A stretch of 64,000 nucleotides of DNA, taken from assembly GCF_017115045.1 (NCBI RefSeq), contig NZ_JABXKK010000089.1, forward strand, positions 1 through 64,000, read 5' to 3'. The notes under the pieces were generated by a model. That model was not told where the DNA came from. It saw nothing but the letters and a program-made list of their open reading frames with translations, and ran no database searches. The stretch comes from Nostoc sp. NMS8. GTDB lineage: Bacteria; Cyanobacteriota; Cyanobacteriia; Cyanobacteriales; Nostocaceae. Both the position numbers and the translations under genes were made by a program. Shown here in pieces: positions 7,806 through 17,682 of this stretch (position 1 is its first letter; each line of letters begins with the position of its first letter).

Positions 7806-8540
7806 GTGAAGTTATTCGTATACCACACTCCTGAATTGACTCCAACGGATAAAGCGCCAGAATGTGCGATCGCAGTCGATGTCTTGCGAGCCACTAGCAC
7901 AATTGCGACTGTCTTGGCATCTGGAGGCGAAGCTGTACAAGTATTCAGCGATTTAGATCAGTTAATTGAAGTTAGCGAAAAATGGCCCCCTGAAAAACGT
8001 TTGCGGGCTGGAGAACGCGGCGGCGCAAAAGTTGCTGGCTTTGAGTTGGGTAACTCTCCCCTCGACTGCACACCAGAATTAGTACAAGGGCGGCGTTTGT
8101 TTATCAGCACTACAAATGGCACTCGTGCCTTACAACGGGTACAAGACTCCCCAAATGTCTTAGCAGCAGCCTTGATTAACCGGGCGGCGGTGGTGCAATT
8201 CCTTTTAGATAAGCAACCAAAAACAGTGTGGATTGTCGGTTCTGGCTGGGAAGGCAGTTATTCCTTAGAGGATACAGTTTGTGCAGGTGCGATCGCTCAT
8301 AGTATTTTGCAACAAACCCAGTTGTCACCAGAAGAACTCGCTGGGAATGATGAAGTAATAAGTGCGATCGCTCTTTACTCTCAATGGCAAGATAACTTAT
8401 TAGGATTACTTCACCAAGCTAGTCACGGTCAAAGATTGTTACGCCTTGACTGTCTAGATGATTTAAAATATTGTTCCCAAACTGATATTTTAGATGTTTT
8501 GCCCATACAACGAGAGACGGGAGTATTAAAAAGGGGATAG
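7806..8540 (+). CDS. comB: Probable 2-phosphosulfolactate phosphatase (ComB family)
   Basis: A 244-aa ComB-family phosphatase. Characteristic blocks are AIAVDVLRATSTIATVLASG near the N terminus, AGERGGAKVAGFELGNSP, and ISTTNGTRAL in the middle, with conserved Asp/Glu residues for Mg2+. In methanogens ComB dephosphorylates 2-phosphosulfolactate in coenzyme M synthesis. Cyanobacteria lack coenzyme M, so the natural substrate here is uncertain. The start is GTG at 7806, giving MKLFVYHTPEL. It appears to be a single-gene unit; the end is followed by ggggattggggattgggg repeats. Confidence 0.9.
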   Translation: MKLFVYHTPELTPTDKAPECAIAVDVLRATSTIATVLASGGEAVQVFSDLDQLIEVSEKWPPEKRLRAGERGGAKVAGFELGNSPLDCTPELVQGRRLFISTTNGTRALQRVQDSPNVLAAALINRAAVVQFLLDKQPKTVWIVGSGWEGSYSLEDTVCAGAIAHSILQQTQLSPEELAGNDEVISAIALYSQWQDNLLGLLHQASHGQRLLRLDCLDDLKYCSQTDILDVLPIQRETGVLKRG

Positions 8541-8601
8541 GGACTGGGGATTGGGGATTGGGGAGATGACGGGCACAAGAAAAATAACTATTTCCCATTC
8601 C

Positions 8602-9471
8602 TTATTCTGCAAGCAATTGTCGGAGTCTTTGCCGCCAATGAGGGGAATAAGTCCCTAGAAGTGCGGAAATTTTTCCACAAGCAAGGACGGAATAAGCAGG
8701 GCGACGGGCTGGCGTCGGATATTCGGCGGTTGTAATGGGAACAATGCTTTCAACTTTCAAAGGGAAGCCTAGCTGTTGGGCTTCTTCAAAGATGGCGACG
8801 GCAAAATCATACCAGCTAGCAACGCCGCTATTAGTGTAGTGATAAGTGCCGCTAATTTCTGGAGTTAACTGGGGAATTATCTGGGCGATAACTGCGGCTA
8901 TATCTTGCGCCCAGGTTGGGCTACCAATTTGATCAGCGACAACACGGAGTTCTTGACGTTCTGCACCTAGTCGCAGCATGGTTTTGACAAAGTTACTTTT
9001 GCCAAAGTTTCCATAAACCCAAGCAGTACGGAGGATAAGGTGATGGGCGCAAGTTTCCCGAATAGCTTCTTCTCCAGCGAGTTTGGTTTTACCGTAGACA
9101 CTCAAGGGATTAGTCGCATCAGTTTCTTGATAAGGGCTACATCCATTACCATCAAAAACGTAATCGGTCGAAATATGAATTAGAAAAGCTCCTAATTTTT
9201 GGCTTTCTTCGGCAAGAATTAGGGGTGCAATAGCATTAATAGCGATAGCAAGTTCGGTTTCACTTTCGGCTTTGTCTACAGCAGTATAAGCAGCGGCGTT
9301 AATGATAATTTGCGGCTGCTTTGATCTAATAACTTTGCGGAGAGTATCGGGTTGGGCAAGGTCTACTGTTGGGCGCGCTACTGAGATAACATTGCTGTGA
9401 GACGTGAGGATTTGTTGCAGTTCCTTACCCACTTGACCATTGCTACCAATCAGCAGAATTGATTTACTCAT
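8602..9471 (-). CDS. rfbD: dTDP-4-dehydrorhamnose reductase
   Basis: A 289-aa short-chain-dehydrogenase-fold enzyme that reduces dTDP-4-keto-L-rhamnose to dTDP-L-rhamnose with NAD(P)H. GSNGQVGKEL (9-18) is the nucleotide-binding loop, STDYVFDG (101-108) the conserved Thr/Asp/Tyr block and YGKTK (126-130) the catalytic Tyr-Lys pair. The final gene of the 20-kb minus-strand polysaccharide locus, 170 nt after rfbC. rfbB, which makes its precursor, is not in the window. Confidence 0.96.
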   Translation of the reverse strand: MSKSILLIGSNGQVGKELQQILTSHSNVISVARPTVDLAQPDTLRKVIRSKQPQIIINAAAYTAVDKAESETELAIAINAIAPLILAEESQKLGAFLIHISTDYVFDGNGCSPYQETDATNPLSVYGKTKLAGEEAIRETCAHHLILRTAWVYGNFGKSNFVKTMLRLGAERQELRVVADQIGSPTWAQDIAAVIAQIIPQLTPEISGTYHYTNSGVASWYDFAVAIFEEAQQLGFPLKVESIVPITTAEYPTPARRPAYSVLACGKISALLGTYSPHWRQRLRQLLAE

Positions 9472-9502
9472 AGTTATTAGTCATTAGTCATTAGTTATTA
9501 GT
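9470..9502. repeat. GTCATTA heptamer repeats
   Basis: A short run of tagtcattagtcattagttattagtc, of the heptamer-repeat (STRR) kind scattered through Nostoc genomes, placed just before rfbD. Related runs occur at 35790-35812, 43476-43527, 53684-53718 and 56570-56600. Confidence 0.7.
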
Positions 9503-9641
9503 CCAAGAGAAGCTACGCGCACTCTTTAACGTGGTTTAAATTATTCCGATGAAAGACAAAGTTTTTCCGCTCACCATAAAAGTAAGCTTGGGGCATCGCA
9601 AGAGGAGGGGTCTGTAACAAAATCCAATGACCAATGACTAC

Positions 9642-10187
9642 TTAATCAAATATTTCAGCAGTTTTTAAAGGTTTGCCGGCTTGGTCTTTAGCTGACAAAA
9701 TCGGTGGCGAATTTAAGGGCCAATCTATCGCTAAATCTGGATCGTTCCATAAAATTGTGCGATCGCCTTGGGGCGCGTAATAATCTGTAGTTTTATAGAG
9801 AACTTCAGCTACTTCTGAAAGCACAAGGAAGCCGTGAGCAAAGCCTGGTGGTATCCACAATAGGCGCTTGTTCTCAGCACTGAGTTCAGAACCTACCCAC
9901 TTACCAAATGTAGGAGAGCTTTTTCTGATATCTACGGCTACATCAAAAATAATACCGACAACAGCACGAATAAGCTTACCTTGTGGTTGTTGGATTTGGT
10001 AGTGCAGCCCACGCAGAACGTTTTGTTTGGAATAAGAGTGGTTATCTTGCACAAAGTTTGTAAGAATACCCGTCTGTTGAGCAAATTTTTGGTGATTGTA
10101 GGCTTCAAAAAATAAACCGCGATCGTCTGCAAATACTTGGGGTTCAATTTGTAGAACTTCAGAAATTTTGGTATGTAAAATGCTCAT
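9642..10187 (-). CDS. rfbC: dTDP-4-dehydrorhamnose 3,5-epimerase
   Basis: A cupin-fold epimerase of 181 aa from the ATG at 10187 (MSILHTKISEV). The ORF is open to 10259, but the extra 24 residues are not typical of RfbC, so the internal start is chosen. NVLRGLHYQ around residues 57-64 carries the catalytic His (His62), and the FDVAVDIRKSSPTFG block follows. It epimerises C3 and C5 of dTDP-4-keto-6-deoxyglucose. It lies between rfbA and rfbD in the polysaccharide locus. Confidence 0.95.
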   Translation of the reverse strand: MSILHTKISEVLQIEPQVFADDRGLFFEAYNHQKFAQQTGILTNFVQDNHSYSKQNVLRGLHYQIQQPQGKLIRAVVGIIFDVAVDIRKSSPTFGKWVGSELSAENKRLLWIPPGFAHGFLVLSEVAEVLYKTTDYYAPQGDRTILWNDPDLAIDWPLNSPPILSAKDQAGKPLKTAEIFD

Positions 10188-10305
10188 TAATATTATTAAT
10201 AGTATGTGCCGCAGTGTTCTGATTGTTAGATGAATTTTGCATTCATATTTTACAAGCACTGTGTTCCAACTTTGACACTGGCTTGTCCTATCTGTAACAA
10301 GTAAA

Positions 10306-11382
10306 TTAGGTTAGTTCAATTTGACAATCATCGCCAATCATAAATCGCAAGGCTTTGGGGCGACGGGGTGCAAGACTCAATTGTGCCCTTTGTCCAATGA
10401 CACTATCAATAATACGCTGATGGATTCCGGCAATTTTAGCACCTTCTAAAATCACACTGTGTTCTAAATCAGTATCAATGAGGGTGACATTGTTAGCAAT
10501 ACTACTGTAAGGGCCAATAAAGCAGTTTTCTAAATGACAATTGCTGCCAACGACTACTGGCCCCCGAATTGTGCAATTAATTACTTTGGATTTTGCACCG
10601 ATTTGCACTCGTCCAATAATCTGACTTTGGGCATCGACTTCGCCCGCAACTGATGCCATCAGATAGGTGTCGAGAATTAATCGGTTAGCTTCTAGTAAGT
10701 CATCTTTTTTACCAGTATCTAGCCACCAACCTTGCAGATTATAGGCTAAAACCTGCCTTTCCTGATTAATGAGGTATTGAATGGCATCAGTGATTTCTAG
10801 TTCGCCTCTGGTGGAAGGTTGGATATTGGCGATCGCATCATAAATGAGGTGAGAAAAGAAATAAACTCCTACCAATGCCAAATTTGAAGGAGGAACTTTG
10901 GGTTTTTCAATTAACTGTAATACCCGTCCTGTTTCATCCACCTGAGCCACGCCAAAGGCGCTAGGGTTGGCAACCGAACGTAAGAGAATCAGAGCATCTG
11001 GCTGTTGTTGGCTAAATTGTTGCAGAAAGTAACGTAACTCACCTAGTTGAATGAGGTTATCGCCCAAGTACATCACAAAGGGAGAATCACCTAAAAATGG
11101 ACGGGCGATTTGAACGGCGTGAGCAAGTCCAAGTGGCTGGTCTTGTACGATATAGGTGATGTTTGCTCCAAAGTATTCTCCATTTCCGGTTTTTCCTTGG
11201 ACTTCTGCTCCAGTTTCCGGGCTGATAATGATGCCAATATCGGTAATACCAGCAGCCACCATTTCTTCGATGCCATACCATAAAACAGGTTTATTAGCAA
11301 CTGGTACAAGTTGTTTTGCTCCGCTGTAGGTGAGGGGACGTAGACGTGTACCTTTACCGCCAGAGAGAATTAGTGCTTTCAT
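10306..11382 (-). CDS. rfbA: Glucose-1-phosphate thymidylyltransferase, long form
   Basis: A 358-aa nucleotidyltransferase making dTDP-glucose. GGKGTRLRPLTYSGAKQLVP near the N terminus (8-27) is the nucleotide-binding loop with the catalytic Arg and Lys, and YLGDNLI carries the metal-binding Asp. Residues beyond about 245 (IIGRVQIGAKSKVIN, GPVVVGSNCHLENCFIG) are hexapeptide repeats of a left-handed beta-helix, so this is the long (StrD-like, TIGR01208) type rather than the about 290-aa RmlA. First enzyme of the dTDP-rhamnose branch; rfbC follows. Confidence 0.94.
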   Translation of the reverse strand: MKALILSGGKGTRLRPLTYSGAKQLVPVANKPVLWYGIEEMVAAGITDIGIIISPETGAEVQGKTGNGEYFGANITYIVQDQPLGLAHAVQIARPFLGDSPFVMYLGDNLIQLGELRYFLQQFSQQQPDALILLRSVANPSAFGVAQVDETGRVLQLIEKPKVPPSNLALVGVYFFSHLIYDAIANIQPSTRGELEITDAIQYLINQERQVLAYNLQGWWLDTGKKDDLLEANRLILDTYLMASVAGEVDAQSQIIGRVQIGAKSKVINCTIRGPVVVGSNCHLENCFIGPYSSIANNVTLIDTDLEHSVILEGAKIAGIHQRIIDSVIGQRAQLSLAPRRPKALRFMIGDDCQIELT

Positions 11383-11479
11383 AAAGATTTCGGATTAATT
11401 CACAGTCATTAGTCAAGATAATCTGAAACTTGAACAAAATCCCAAATCTTGGCATCCAATTCTGGTGCTAGTTTATCTT

Positions 11480-12574
11480 TTATAAGTAACGGGATAAAAC
11501 TTCGGCGGTTGCTTTTCCTGTTTTTTCCCAACTGAATTGTTGAGAGTGAGTGACACCTTGGTTAGAAAGGCGCGATCGCAATACCGAATCAGTTGCAACA
11601 GCCTGCATCGCCTCTGTAATTTCTGCTGTGTTGTAGGGATCGATCAGAATCGCCGCATCGCCAGCCACCTCTGGTAAGGAGGAAAGATTGGAGGTAATGA
11701 CAGGAGTACCACAAGCCATTGCTTCGAGAACGGGTAAACCAAAACCCTCCCACAGACTGGGGAAAACCAGAGCGATCGCTTGATTGATGATTTTTGGTAA
11801 TTCACTGTAAGGAACATAGTTCAGAAACTTGACTTGATTAGTTATTCCTAGTTCTTCTACTTGCGCTTCTAAAGTAGGGGTGTAACGCGAATCAATTGGC
11901 CCTACTAACCATAGTTCATAGTCTTTACAGTTAATCAACGTCGCAAAAGCACTGATAAGTCGCTGGATGTTTTTGTATGGGTCTTGGCGGCCAATGTAGA
12001 GAAAGTAGTTGCTGGTGGGGAGGTTAAGAGGAAGGAAGTGAGTGCGATCGTGTGCCAAAGGAATCGCAGTAATTTTGCTGGCGGGAATTCCGTAAAAATC
12101 GGTGATATCTTTAGCCGTAGTCTGGGAGATACAAATAATGTGTTGCGCTTGCTTAAGAACTTGGGGAGTGTAGTAGCGGTGATAGGATGTTAGTGGTGAG
12201 AAGCGTTTGCCAAAGCGTAACGGTATCATATCAAAAGATGTGACGACAAAACGACAGTTGCTATAAAGGGGTGCTTCCGGTAGCGGTGAGAATAAGAGAC
12301 TCGATTTGAGGTTTTTATATATTTGTGGTAATTGAAATTGTGTCCAAATCAGGCGGTTAAAATGACCTTTTGTACCGTGGTCTGGGGTTAAATTTGATGG
12401 GATTGAATAGCAGTCAAAATCGGGATATTTTTGCGCTGTTAATAGAGTAGGTTGCAAAGATTTTAAATAAGGAAAAAGGTTTTGAGCATAGTTGCCTATA
12501 CCTGTTGGTTTAGACAACAGAATAGATAAGTTAATAATGAATTCTTGGGCAGAGGGATTGTCTACTATTGTCAT
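11480..12574 (-). CDS. GT4-family glycosyltransferase
   Basis: A 364-aa retaining glycosyltransferase of the GT-B fold. The C-terminal donor-binding half shows YIGRQDPYKNIQRLISAF (a KN-type nucleotide-binding strand-turn) and PSLWEGFGLPVLEAMACG, the E-x7-E motif of GT4 enzymes. The N-terminal half starts directly at TGIGNYAQNL, typical of WbaZ/mannosyltransferase-like members. The ATG overlaps the stop of the upstream GT gene by one base (TAATG), so translation is coupled. Donor and acceptor cannot be read from sequence; GDP-mannose or dTDP-rhamnose are plausible because both pathways lie in the locus. Confidence 0.9.
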   Translation of the reverse strand: MTIVDNPSAQEFIINLSILLSKPTGIGNYAQNLFPYLKSLQPTLLTAQKYPDFDCYSIPSNLTPDHGTKGHFNRLIWTQFQLPQIYKNLKSSLLFSPLPEAPLYSNCRFVVTSFDMIPLRFGKRFSPLTSYHRYYTPQVLKQAQHIICISQTTAKDITDFYGIPASKITAIPLAHDRTHFLPLNLPTSNYFLYIGRQDPYKNIQRLISAFATLINCKDYELWLVGPIDSRYTPTLEAQVEELGITNQVKFLNYVPYSELPKIINQAIALVFPSLWEGFGLPVLEAMACGTPVITSNLSSLPEVAGDAAILIDPYNTAEITEAMQAVATDSVLRSRLSNQGVTHSQQFSWEKTGKATAEVLSRYL

Positions 12575-13734
12575 TAAATAATGGTTCTATAAGCGTTTAA
12601 CGTTTCTTTTGCCGTTCTTTCCCAGGAAAATAATTTTGCTCTAGCTTTCCCTTTATTAATTAATTCTTGGCGTAACTGGGAATCACTGATGACTTTCAGG
12701 ATAGCTTCCCCTAGTTGAATAGGATTATTAGGGTCAACTAGTATAGCTGCATCTCCTGTAACTTCTGGAATCGAGGAAGTATTGGAACTGATCACAGGAG
12801 CGCCTAGAGTCATTGCTTCCAATACGGGTAAACCAAACCCTTCGTAATGAGATGGATAAACGAAGACATCAGCTTTTGAGTAAAATAATGCAACTAATTC
12901 ATTAGATAGGTAATTAAGATGATGAATTTGGTTTGCCCAAGGCGAATTTTCAATAGCTGCAAATATCGGTTCATATTTCCATCCTTTCTTCCCAATCAAT
13001 ATTAACTGATGTTCAATTTTATACTTTCCTTTCAAAAAATTAAAAGCTGTAATTATAGTATTAATATTTTTTCTTGGCTCTATTGTGCTGACAAAAAGTA
13101 GATATGGTTTGGAGAAATCATAATTAGTTTGCTTTTCTAGGTTCTGGGCAATTTCTTCAGACAAGTAATTAGGATAGTAGCGACTAGCTAAAGGTGTGAT
13201 ATAGACTTTTTTTGGGTCTATTTCCAAATACTCAATAATATCTTTTTTAGAACTTTCTGAAATTGTTAAAACTAAATCTGTCCACTGCAAACATCGCTTT
13301 ATCTTTTCTGTATATGTTTTTACAACTGAATTTATATATTGAGGATATCTAATAAAAGTCAGATCATATATATTCATTACCTTTAAACTATTTTTACAGG
13401 GATAGACTGAGTAATTTGTACCATGTAATATATCTGGAAAACCAAAATATTTTTCAAAGTAAGATAAACTGGGTCTAAATGCTAAAGCTAATAATAAATC
13501 TGAAATTCTCACAGGTAAAGGCAAGAGATACTGTTGAGAAGAATCTTTAAAAGATTCAGGAAAACTAAAGTCACCCGAGAGCCAATTTTTTAACCCTGGT
13601 TGATAGACTACTCCTAACTGAAAATTTTCCTCTTTTTGTAATACATCGAGAGCGCATATTAAATTAGCAACATAAAAGCCAACCCCACTTGGTTTGGAAT
13701 CCATTGGGGTGGCATCAACTACAATTTTTAGCAT
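12574..13734 (-). CDS. GT4-family glycosyltransferase
   Basis: 386 aa, a paralogue of the next gene. PSGVGFYVANLI near the N terminus is the acceptor-side glycine loop, FVSTIEPRKNINTIITAF the donor-side block and PSHYEGFGLPVLEAMTLG the E-x7-E motif. It lies 8 nt after gmd and overlaps the next GT by 1 nt, forming a tight three-gene unit. That placement makes a GDP-6-deoxymannose-derived donor attractive, but this is inference. No membrane segment; it should act at the cytoplasmic face on a lipid-linked acceptor. Confidence 0.9.
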   Translation of the reverse strand: MLKIVVDATPMDSKPSGVGFYVANLICALDVLQKEENFQLGVVYQPGLKNWLSGDFSFPESFKDSSQQYLLPLPVRISDLLLALAFRPSLSYFEKYFGFPDILHGTNYSVYPCKNSLKVMNIYDLTFIRYPQYINSVVKTYTEKIKRCLQWTDLVLTISESSKKDIIEYLEIDPKKVYITPLASRYYPNYLSEEIAQNLEKQTNYDFSKPYLLFVSTIEPRKNINTIITAFNFLKGKYKIEHQLILIGKKGWKYEPIFAAIENSPWANQIHHLNYLSNELVALFYSKADVFVYPSHYEGFGLPVLEAMTLGAPVISSNTSSIPEVTGDAAILVDPNNPIQLGEAILKVISDSQLRQELINKGKARAKLFSWERTAKETLNAYRTII

Positions 13735-13742
13735 CAGAATAC

Positions 13743-14714
13743 TTAGGCTCCGTTTTTGCTCAATTTCTTCAGGTCATAATCAACCATAACCTCAACCAAT
13801 TGCTCAAATGAGTACTGAGGCTGCCAACCTAAGTCCGTCTTAATTTTATTAATGGAACCAACTAACTGCACTGATTCATCAGAGCGATAAAAAGCAGGGT
13901 CAACTGAGACATAATCTTGCCAGTTTAGACCAACGCTGTTAAAAGCACACTCAACGAGTTCTCTGACAGAGTGAGTTTCACCACTAGCGATGATATAGTC
14001 ATCAGGTTGTGCTTGCTGCAACATCAACCACATAGCGTAAACAGCATCTTTGGCGTAGCACCAATCACGACGGGCATCTAGGTTGCCTAATTTTAGTTCA
14101 TTTGCTAAACCTAATTTAATTTGGGCAGCTGCGTGCGTGATTTTGCGAAATACAAATTCTGTCCCACGTCGAGGCGATTCGTGAGTATAAGTAATACCAC
14201 AGCAGTTGTAAAGGTTGTATTTCTGCCGATAGTTGACAGTCATCCAGTGAGCGTATGCTTTGGCAACACCGTAAGGGTTGCGCGGACGAAAGGCGGTGCG
14301 TTCAGTTTGAGGTGATTCATCAGGTTGACCAAAAACTTCACTACTAGATGCTTGATAGAATCTGGCATCAGGTTTGCAACGACGAATAGATTCTAAGAGG
14401 CGGGAGACACCTAAAGCTGTATATTCAGCAGTGAGAGCAGGTTGTGTCCAAGAAAGAGGAACGTAGCTTTGCGAGGCGAGATTATAGATTTCGTCAGGTT
14501 GAGCTTCGGTAATCACATCCATTAAAGAGGACTGATCTAAAAGGTCGCCAGAAAGGATTTGGATATCGCCAGAAAGGTGATTGATGCGCTCAAGATTACT
14601 GGAACTTGAGCGGCGGACTAAGCCGAAGACTTGATAGCCTTCGCTTAGTAGTAGTTCAGCAAGATAAGAGCCATCTTGTCCAGTTAAACCGGTAATGAGA
14701 GCTTTTCTAATCAC
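13743..14714 (-). CDS. gmd: GDP-mannose 4,6-dehydratase
   Basis: A 323-aa extended SDR enzyme converting GDP-D-mannose to GDP-4-keto-6-deoxymannose. TGLTGQDGSYLAELL (about 8-22) is the NADP loop, SSSE (123-126) and YGVAK (148-152) hold the catalytic Ser/Thr-Glu-Tyr-Lys set, and ESPRRGTEFVFRKI is a signature of GMD. The product is the precursor of GDP-D-rhamnose or GDP-L-fucose, but no reductase (Rmd) or GDP-fucose synthase (Fcl) gene is found in the window, so the end product is open. Cotranscribed with two GT4 genes. Confidence 0.95.
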   Translation of the reverse strand: MIRKALITGLTGQDGSYLAELLLSEGYQVFGLVRRSSSSNLERINHLSGDIQILSGDLLDQSSLMDVITEAQPDEIYNLASQSYVPLSWTQPALTAEYTALGVSRLLESIRRCKPDARFYQASSSEVFGQPDESPQTERTAFRPRNPYGVAKAYAHWMTVNYRQKYNLYNCCGITYTHESPRRGTEFVFRKITHAAAQIKLGLANELKLGNLDARRDWCYAKDAVYAMWLMLQQAQPDDYIIASGETHSVRELVECAFNSVGLNWQDYVSVDPAFYRSDESVQLVGSINKIKTDLGWQPQYSFEQLVEVMVDYDLKKLSKNGA

Positions 14715-14891
14715 AGTTATAATCCTACTGTAAAAAAAATAAAATTTAAAAGGTTATTTAGTAAATGTTATAGCAACGGAGAAAGCGGTTAGGATGCTTT
14801 ACGAAGCACATTTTCCATAGCATCCCGAAGAGAGTCAAATTGAATTAGTTGTTTACAAATTCGACTCGTCAATCATGACCAATTTGTTATT

Positions 14892-15260
14892 TTATTTTTG
14901 CCAAACTACTAAAATAACTCCACCCACGATAAAACTCAAACCTACGAGACGGGTTAAGGGAATTGTTTCCCTGAAAATGAAGTAACCTAACAGGACTGAG
15001 AAAACATAAACTAGAGAAATAGATGGAGCCGCAATACTTAAATTTACTCTAGTGAGAAGTAAAATATATGCAATAGCGCCTAAACCATAACAAGTTAATC
15101 CAATTAATAGTTCCGGTGTGGTAGCAATACTAATAATATTACTTAGGGCATTGGCTGAATTGACCTTTACCAATTTTAGTGCCCCCAATTTTAAGAAAAA
15201 TTGTCCACCTAAACTTGTAGCAATAGACATTATCAGTAAAGCAAATTCTTGTAAGTTCAT
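14892..15260 (-). CDS. Small EamA/SMR-type membrane transporter
   Basis: A 122-aa integral membrane protein with four predicted helices (about 5-25, 45-70, 75-97, 102-120), the size and pattern of the small multidrug resistance/EmrE half of the drug/metabolite superfamily. The end SFIVGGVILVVWQK is typical. In polysaccharide loci such four-helix proteins (ArnE/ArnF-like) flip undecaprenyl-phosphate-linked sugars. Given the adjacent GT39-like membrane enzyme and DPM1-like GT2, a lipid-linked sugar flippase role is plausible but unproven. It lies 32 nt after the 751-aa gene. Confidence 0.75.
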   Translation of the reverse strand: MNLQEFALLIMSIATSLGGQFFLKLGALKLVKVNSANALSNIISIATTPELLIGLTCYGLGAIAYILLLTRVNLSIAAPSISLVYVFSVLLGYFIFRETIPLTRLVGLSFIVGGVILVVWQK

Positions 15261-15292
15261 ACCATTTTCCTCACACTTATTTAGCTAAACAA

Positions 15293-17548
15293 TTAAGAAT
15301 CTGATGTAACTGTTACATCGATTTTAGGGTAAGGAGATTGCTTATCGCTAAACCAAGCAACCGTTTCCTGCACCATTGTTAAAATAAGAGTATATTCCCC
15401 TGGTATAGTAGGTACTGTGACAACTGCATTAATTGCTACCGACTCTCCCGGAGATACGTCAAAAGGCAGAATCGTGCGATTGCCATCTGCGACTACTAGT
15501 TTACCACTAGCATCTAGCCAACGATAAGATAGATTTGTTGGGTTACGCCCTGAATTATACCAGATGAAATTGCTTTTATTTTTGATAAAAATAGGCATTC
15601 TCAGTATTGAGCCAGCCTTAATAGTTTCTGTATTATTAATAATTTTTATTTCTTGTAAGAAAATTGGTTGGGGAATTAGTTGCGAATTTGTGAGTTGTTG
15701 TGTTCCTACATTGATATCTAGTTCGTAAAGCGGCTTGCCAGTAGAATTAGGAAATTCACCAATTCCTTCGCTAACTAAGTCAAAAACAAGCTTATATCTC
15801 CCTACCTTTTTGGGAAAATTAATAGAAGCGATCGCCTCAGTCACCTCATTTTGTCTTGGTTTACCAGAAACATAAAGCCGAAGATCACTAACTTCCTTAC
15901 TAAGCTCATCGTAAAAGCGACATCTTACGCGTATTTCTCCCCTTTCCAGTGCAGATTCATAACCGAACCACGTCGATTTACCCGTGTTTTGAAGCTTGGC
16001 TTTCAGAACTTTTTCCACACCTGGTTCAACTGAAATCAAATAATTAAGAGGCTGATTATTATCGTCCGTAATTTTTATGATTTTTCCACTTAAACCTTGA
16101 AGATATGCTGGTTGTTCTATGGGAGGTTTGATAATCTTGTGAATGACAGCTTGAGTATGTCTTTCTATTTGGCTGTCTCTTAAACTCCAAAGCCTATATT
16201 GGTATTCATACTTATCAATATTTAGAGGAATTGGATTCCATATCACACCAGGATTAGCACCAAAAGCTCCAACCATCTGAGTTAGTGTAGAAAATGTTAT
16301 TAATACTAAAAATACTAAAAACTTGATGACAGGTATTTTTTTATATCTGATTATATTGCTGACTTTATTAGCCAAAAAATAACTAATCAAATAGCAAATT
16401 ATCGGCATTATATCGACCATAAATCTTGGTCCATAAGAATGCCCCGCCCACCATATTATATAGAAACAATAACTACCAAGTAAAAAAATAGAAGCAATCG
16501 TCATACTTCCTATTAATTTCTCATCTTGATTAAACCTTAATTTAAAAACTTGATAGATTCCAAGCAGAGAATACAAAACTATAGGAGAGAAAACAATAAG
16601 ACCTCGACTAGGGCTAATTAGAGTTCCCAAAGATGCAGTTATAAAATTATTGAAAGTGAATAGATAGGGAGAAGTATGGAAAATCTTTCCATAACCACCA
16701 GTGAGGCTACCAAAGTAGTATAAATTCCATAAAATACTTGGTAGTGTGGAAACCAAACCAAAAAACCAGAATCTTGACTGAAAGCGATAAGTAAAAACTG
16801 AGTAGATAAGAACTGCAACTAAATATAATGTACTTGTAGGACGAATACCAGGGAGAAAGCCACAAGCAATTCCTGCTAAGAGCAGCCATCTTTTCTGACT
16901 TTTTTCTGAAGTATGGTTAGCCTTCAGCAAACAGTATATAGTGCTTACCAGCATTAAGTTAGATGCCCCATGTTGCCACAGTCCTTGAGAACTTGTCATC
17001 CATGTATTTGTGGCAAATGCAAATATGTATGTAGAAATTAAAGATATAGTTAGAGGAAATTTTAATCTGAGAGATAGATAAAATATACTAACTGTAATAG
17101 ATGTAATTATTGTAGCAGCAAGTTTTTCAAAAAAGATTCTATATATATCAAAACTTACAGATGTTAAGTCTATGTTAAACAACCCAGCATAATAATATGT
17201 TAATTTTAAATAAGAATAAAAAATTATATACAAAGGAAAAGTAATAATTGCAGTTCCTATTGGATATGTAGAGCTTAAATGGCCGTTAATTCCATCAACA
17301 AAAAAATAACAATTTCCATAGCTTGCTGAACAAAAATGGCTTGTTCTAAAAGCATCTAAATTAAGAGTATGATTTTCAAGTAGATTGAAACCTAATAACG
17401 TGCTTGGAACTGTATCGCCAGAACTTATTGTTGCTCCATTAGCAAGATAGATTACAGTAGAAATTAGAAAAATTAATACAGGCGGTATAAGCTCATATTT
17501 ATTATTAAGTTCTCTTGTATTAAGTTTACCTATCATTCCATTTATCAT
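15293..17548 (-). CDS. GT39/PMT-like polytopic glycosyltransferase with C-terminal beta domains
   Basis: 751 aa. Residues about 20-440 are polytopic, with a large loop after the first helix carrying SSGDTVPSTLLG, which has the acidic residue expected in GT-C enzymes. The remaining approximately 290 residues are soluble and look like two beta-sandwich repeats. The last one, with LSYRWLD...ILPFDVSPGESV and YTLILTMVQETVAWF, strongly resembles the C terminus of the 612-aa methyltransferase at 24672-26510. GT-C enzymes use lipid-phosphate sugars at the periplasmic face; the neighbouring DPM1-like GT2 could make the donor. Acceptor unknown. Confidence 0.75.
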   Translation of the reverse strand: MINGMIGKLNTRELNNKYELIPPVLIFLISTVIYLANGATISSGDTVPSTLLGFNLLENHTLNLDAFRTSHFCSASYGNCYFFVDGINGHLSSTYPIGTAIITFPLYIIFYSYLKLTYYYAGLFNIDLTSVSFDIYRIFFEKLAATIITSITVSIFYLSLRLKFPLTISLISTYIFAFATNTWMTSSQGLWQHGASNLMLVSTIYCLLKANHTSEKSQKRWLLLAGIACGFLPGIRPTSTLYLVAVLIYSVFTYRFQSRFWFFGLVSTLPSILWNLYYFGSLTGGYGKIFHTSPYLFTFNNFITASLGTLISPSRGLIVFSPIVLYSLLGIYQVFKLRFNQDEKLIGSMTIASIFLLGSYCFYIIWWAGHSYGPRFMVDIMPIICYLISYFLANKVSNIIRYKKIPVIKFLVFLVLITFSTLTQMVGAFGANPGVIWNPIPLNIDKYEYQYRLWSLRDSQIERHTQAVIHKIIKPPIEQPAYLQGLSGKIIKITDDNNQPLNYLISVEPGVEKVLKAKLQNTGKSTWFGYESALERGEIRVRCRFYDELSKEVSDLRLYVSGKPRQNEVTEAIASINFPKKVGRYKLVFDLVSEGIGEFPNSTGKPLYELDINVGTQQLTNSQLIPQPIFLQEIKIINNTETIKAGSILRMPIFIKNKSNFIWYNSGRNPTNLSYRWLDASGKLVVADGNRTILPFDVSPGESVAINAVVTVPTIPGEYTLILTMVQETVAWFSDKQSPYPKIDVTVTSDS

Positions 17549-17682
17549 TCTAATATTTACTAATAACTATATTTAGTTGCAAGAAAATACAACTTTAGTA
17601 AAAAGTCAGGCGAAAGTCCTAAGCTTAAATAAGATCCTAATAGCTACGCCATAACAGGGACTTAACTTAATTCAATAACTAA